Shown here: piece by piece, positions 61,090 through 64,000 of the stretch
How positions within the stretch are numbered: position 1 is the stretch's first letter
How the letters are laid out: each line of letters opens with the position of its first letter
Source: CAWGJF01 sp963822905
GTDB lineage: Bacteria > Bacteroidota > Ignavibacteria > Ignavibacteriales > Ignavibacteriaceae
Assembly: GCA_963822905.1 (NCBI GenBank)
Contig: CAWGJF010000002.1
Coordinates: 186,001 to 250,000, forward strand
Length of the DNA: 64,000 nucleotides
Direction: 5' to 3'
Notes under the pieces: model-generated
What the model saw: the letters and a program-made list of their open reading frames with translations, nothing else
Told to the model about the DNA's origin: nothing
Databases searched by the model: none
Position numbers and translations under genes: made by a program

Positions 61090-61596
61090 ATGAAAATTAA
61101 GATTTCGAATCTATCTGATTCAGATTATAATTTTGAGTTTGAAGGAGATGTCCAAAAATTAGAGCTTGATGAAATCCATAGAGGAAAATTTCATACTCTG
61201 GTAAATCTTACAAAATTTCAGGATCAAATAATTCTTCAATCGAATACCGATATTAATATACATTTGATTTGTGACAGATGTGCTTCAGAATTTAACAGTT
61301 TAATTTCCAGTACATACAAGATGATTTATTTGTTAAGAAATGTTGATGTAAAAAACGAATCAAGCGAAGTGGCTTACATTTCACGTGATACTGACTATAT
61401 TAATATAAGGGAAGATGTGAGAGATTATGCAATTCTTTCAATTCCAATGAAGAAATTGTGCAAAGAAGATTGCAAAGGATTATGCCAATATTGCGGAAAG
61501 AATTTAAATGATAGTGAGTGCAGTTGCTCAAAAGATCAAATTGAATTAAAGTGGCAACCATTAATGGAATTAAAAAATAAATTAAAAACAAATTAA
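61090..61596 (+). CDS. DUF177 (YceD-like) protein
   Basis: ATG 61090 is preferred; the longer TTG-started form adds only MLFL. The 168-residue protein has a split cysteine set (ICDRCASEF, then CKEDCKGLCQYCGKNLNDSECSC) typical of DUF177 and 'ISRDTDYINIREDVRDYAILSIPMKKLC' in the middle. YceD-like proteins are almost always encoded just before rpmF, as here (12 bases), and are connected with 23S rRNA maturation in plants/bacteria. The four late cysteines probably bind zinc. Confidence 0.88.
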   Translation: MKIKISNLSDSDYNFEFEGDVQKLELDEIHRGKFHTLVNLTKFQDQIILQSNTDINIHLICDRCASEFNSLISSTYKMIYLLRNVDVKNESSEVAYISRDTDYINIREDVRDYAILSIPMKKLCKEDCKGLCQYCGKNLNDSECSCSKDQIELKWQPLMELKNKLKTN

Positions 61597-61608
61597 AGCG
61601 GAAAAACA

Positions 61609-61788
61609 ATGCCAAATCCTAAAAGAAAATGGTCCAAAAGCAGAAGGGATAAAAGAAGAACACACTACAAAGCTTCAGTTCCTACTATGGGAAAATGTTC
61701 AAATTGTGGTGAAGCGAAACTTGCACATCGTGCTTGTCCCTCCTGTGGTTACTACAACGGCCGATCAATGTTCATTCCTAAGAGCTAA
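61609..61788 (+). CDS. rpmF: 50S ribosomal protein L32
   Basis: A 59-residue protein starting MPNPKRKWSKSRRDKRRTHY, with two CxxC pairs (CSNC and CPSC) that bind zinc and the end SMFIPKS. Too short for many ORF lists but unmistakable. The order DUF177-rpmF-plsX-fabH-fabD is the classical bacterial arrangement linking ribosome and membrane synthesis. Confidence 0.97.
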   Translation: MPNPKRKWSKSRRDKRRTHYKASVPTMGKCSNCGEAKLAHRACPSCGYYNGRSMFIPKS

Positions 61789-61807
61789 AAAGTAAAATTA
61801 CCTCTAA

Positions 61808-62833
61808 ATGGATAATCCTGAGCCGACTAAATGCAGAATTGCAGTTGATGCTATGGGGGGCGATTTTGCTCCTCGAAATGCAGTAATCGGTGCACTAATG
61901 GCTGCATCGGAAAATAAAAATATTGAACTGTTTCTTGTTGGTAATATAAAGAAGTTCAAAGGAGTAATTTCTTCAACTGATTATTCTATTGATGATGATC
62001 ATTTAATAAATGCTGAAGAAGTAATCGAAATGGGTGACTCGCCTACAAACTCATTAAAAACCAAACCAAATTCATCCATTGTAAGAGGTGCTAATTTAGT
62101 CAAAGAAAAAAAAGTTGACGCATTTGTGAGTGCCGGGAACACTGGTGCTATGATGTCAGCTTCAACTTTAATTATGGGAAGAATTCCCGGTGTTGGCAGA
62201 CCAACTATCGGTGCCGAAATGCCAAGTATCGGAAGGGTTTGTTATTTTTATGATGTGGGTGCTGGTAAAGATGCGAAGCCTCAACATCTTTTTGAATATG
62301 CAATTATGGGTTCTATTTTTGCAAAGGAAATGGGAGGCGTAGAAAATCCAACAATTGGATTGCTGAGTATGGGAGAAGAAGAAAGTAAGGGCAATGAAGT
62401 TACTCTTGCTGCTTATAAACTTCTTAAAGAATCACAATTAAACTTTATCGGAAATGTTGAAGGACGTGATATTCTTACTGGTAAAGCCGATGTGATTGTG
62501 TGTGATGGTTTTATTGGAAATATAATCTTAAAGTTTGGTGAATCTGTTCCGGCTTTATTAAAACATTTATTGAAATCAACTGCAGAAAAAAGCTTTATTG
62601 ATAAATTAAAAATTGGGTTGGTTCAGAGTACTTTAAGAAAATCATTAAAGTCAATGGATTACCAGGAACATGGTGGTGTTCCCTTGCTTGGAGTAAATGG
62701 AATTAGTATTATTGGTCATGGATCAAGCTCAGAAAAAGCAATTAAAAATATGGTTAACCGCGCTTATGAGATGCATAAGAAAAAGTTAATCAAGAAAATT
62801 GAAAAATCAATTAATAGTTTTAGTAAAAATTAG
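61808..62833 (+). CDS. plsX: Phosphate acyltransferase PlsX
   Basis: A 341-residue PlsX: opening 'IAVDAMGGDFAPRNAVIGALMA', 'VSAGNTGAMMSASTLIMGRIPGVGRP' and 'VCDGFIGNIILKFGES' are the family hallmarks. It converts acyl-ACP to acyl-phosphate for phospholipid synthesis, feeding the PlsY/PlsC route (a PlsC-like gene is at 6646). It begins 19 bases after rpmF. The C-terminus has a basic helical tail. Confidence 0.96.
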   Translation: MDNPEPTKCRIAVDAMGGDFAPRNAVIGALMAASENKNIELFLVGNIKKFKGVISSTDYSIDDDHLINAEEVIEMGDSPTNSLKTKPNSSIVRGANLVKEKKVDAFVSAGNTGAMMSASTLIMGRIPGVGRPTIGAEMPSIGRVCYFYDVGAGKDAKPQHLFEYAIMGSIFAKEMGGVENPTIGLLSMGEEESKGNEVTLAAYKLLKESQLNFIGNVEGRDILTGKADVIVCDGFIGNIILKFGESVPALLKHLLKSTAEKSFIDKLKIGLVQSTLRKSLKSMDYQEHGGVPLLGVNGISIIGHGSSSEKAIKNMVNRAYEMHKKKLIKKIEKSINSFSKN

Positions 62834-62845
62834 CAATAGGTATAA

Positions 62846-63850
62846 ATGAATAGAGATTCAAAATATTCAGCAGCAATAACAGCGTTGGGGATGTATTTTC
62901 CGGAGAAAATTTATGACAATAAATATTTCGAAAGCATTGTAGATACAAAAGACGAATGGATTGTATCCAGAACCGGAATTAAAGAAAGAAGAATACTCGA
63001 AAATGGAGCCACAAGTGATCTTGCAGCTAAGGCTGCAGAAGATCTCCTTAAAACTCATAATATTTCTCCGGCTGAAATCGATGTAATAATTGTTTCAACT
63101 GTTACCCCGGATATGTTTTTTCCTGCAACAGCATGTCTTGTTCAGGAAAAAATAGGAGCAAAAAATGCGTGGGGATTTGATTTATCTGCAGCTTGTTCAG
63201 GTTTTTTATTTGGTTACCAAACGGGATGTGCTTTGATTGAAAGTGGACAATATAAAAAGGTTTTGGTTATTGGTGCAGATAAAATGAGTGCAATTACTGA
63301 TTATACTGATAGAAATACCTGTATACTTTTTGGCGATGGAGGAGCTGCCATATTGCTTGAACCTTCTGAAGATAAAAGTTTGGGTTTGCAGGATTCAATA
63401 TTGCATATTGATGGGAGTGGGCAGGAAGCATTATATATGAAAGGTGGTGGAAGTTTAAATCCTCCTACACACGAAACTATTGATAATAAAATGCATTTCA
63501 TTTATCAGGATGGTAAAGCTGTTTTCAAAGTTGCAGTTAAAGGTATGGCAGATGTTTCTTATGAATTAATGAAAAAAAATAATTTAACCGGGGAGGATGT
63601 TGCATATCTTGTTCCGCACCAGGCAAATATGCGCATTATTGATGCAACTGCTGAAAGAATGGGCTTAAGTAAAGATAAGGTTACTATTAATATTGATAGA
63701 TATGGTAATACTACAGCTGCAACCATTCCATCTTGTCTTGTTGAATACTATCGTAATGGAAAAATCAAAAAAGGTGATAAATTAATTTTGTCCGCTTTTG
63801 GTGCAGGATACACGTGGGGCTCCTGTTATCTTGTTTGGGCAATTGATTAA
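62846..63850 (+). CDS. fabH: 3-oxoacyl-ACP synthase III
   Basis: A 334-residue ketosynthase III with the catalytic triad Cys117 (LSAACSGF), His258 (VPHQANMRI) and Asn288 (RYGNTTAA). 'WIVSRTGIKERRI' and 'FGAGYTWGS' are family signatures. It condenses acetyl- or branched-chain-CoA with malonyl-ACP to start fatty acid synthesis. It follows plsX by 12 bases and precedes fabD, completing the common fab cluster order. Confidence 0.96.
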   Translation: MNRDSKYSAAITALGMYFPEKIYDNKYFESIVDTKDEWIVSRTGIKERRILENGATSDLAAKAAEDLLKTHNISPAEIDVIIVSTVTPDMFFPATACLVQEKIGAKNAWGFDLSAACSGFLFGYQTGCALIESGQYKKVLVIGADKMSAITDYTDRNTCILFGDGGAAILLEPSEDKSLGLQDSILHIDGSGQEALYMKGGGSLNPPTHETIDNKMHFIYQDGKAVFKVAVKGMADVSYELMKKNNLTGEDVAYLVPHQANMRIIDATAERMGLSKDKVTINIDRYGNTTAATIPSCLVEYYRNGKIKKGDKLILSAFGAGYTWGSCYLVWAID

Positions 63851-63877
63851 TTCTTCGCGTGTCAAATAAAAAAATAT

Positions 63878-64000
63878 ATGGGTAAAAAAGCTTTTCTTTT
63901 TCCGGGTCAGGGCTCACAGTATGTAGGCATGGCTAAAGATCTTGTTGAAAATTCTGTTGAAGCCAAAGAAATGATACTCACTGCTGATGATGCATTAGGA
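63878..64000 (+). CDS. fabD: Malonyl-CoA:ACP transacylase, 5' part (cut by window edge)
   Basis: Forty-one codons from ATG 63878 to the window end. The sequence KKAFLFPGQGSQYVGMAKDL has the FPGQGSQ oxyanion-hole motif of FabD. Identity is also supported by its place after fabH. The active-site Ser and His are beyond the window. Confidence 0.92.
   Translation, partial: MGKKAFLFPGQGSQYVGMAKDLVENSVEAKEMILTADDALG

Overview
The window is AT-rich bacterial DNA with dense, mostly co-directional operons. It very probably comes from the Ignavibacteria/Chlorobi side of the FCB (Bacteroidetes-Chlorobi) group. The main evidence is two secreted proteins ending in the type IX secretion sorting domain with its 'NYPNPFNP' signature, a Bat (batB-batE) operon, a SusC-like TonB receptor with a carboxypeptidase-regulatory N-domain, and a PPi-type phosphofructokinase. 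No rRNA, tRNA, CRISPR array or insertion sequence was found.

Layout. 1-4235: end of a Bat operon (partial batB, then batC, batD, batE). 4236-5491: a small accessory module encoding an XRE regulator and a Fic protein ('mobile mystery' A/B pair), with repeated operator-like sites. 5488-10073: M48 protease, PlsC-like acyltransferase, KdsB, a PLP-dependent D-cysteine desulfhydrase-like enzyme, a HIT protein and a stand-alone B12-binding subunit of methylmalonyl-CoA mutase. 10113-18589: two T9SS cargo proteins flanking a cassette of membrane proteins, a winged-helix regulator, a TonB receptor and a TPR protein. 18597-28029: sensor kinase, UvrD/PcrA helicase, PPi-PFK and two sodium symporters. 28030-43007: a fatty-acid hydroxylase, then an exopolysaccharide-like locus: receiver protein, KaiC-like ATPase fused to a GGDEF-like domain, TPR/outer-membrane barrel protein, GT2 synthase, two paralogous degenerate deacetylase-like proteins, and a frameshifted hybrid kinase. 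43151-49350: an SOS mutagenesis cassette (lexA, a split dnaE, DUF72, dinB). 49364-60854: a long minus-strand operon (NatA/NatB-type ABC transporter, PrsW, nadD, epimerase, meaB, acyl-CoA dehydrogenase, acyl-CoA carboxylase, NtrC-type regulator, broken hinT). 61090-64000: DUF177 protein, rpmF, plsX, fabH and the start of fabD.

How the genes work together. The MCM small subunit, MeaB, acyl-CoA dehydrogenase and methylcrotonyl-type carboxylase beta subunit point to branched-chain amino acid/propionate metabolism. In the 28.7-43.0 kb locus, the synthase, the TPR barrel and the deacetylase-like proteins resemble the division of labour in Pga/PNAG-type systems, with its own signalling proteins.

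The most unusual element is the DnaE polymerase of the SOS cassette. It is encoded as two complementary halves in reversed order: the C-terminal half (43884-45554) lies upstream of the PHP plus catalytic N-terminal half (45558-47174), with no intein. Several otherwise intact genes carry one single-nucleotide disruption (18500, about 41803, about 49622, possibly about 13575). These may be real decay or sequencing error and should be checked against reads.
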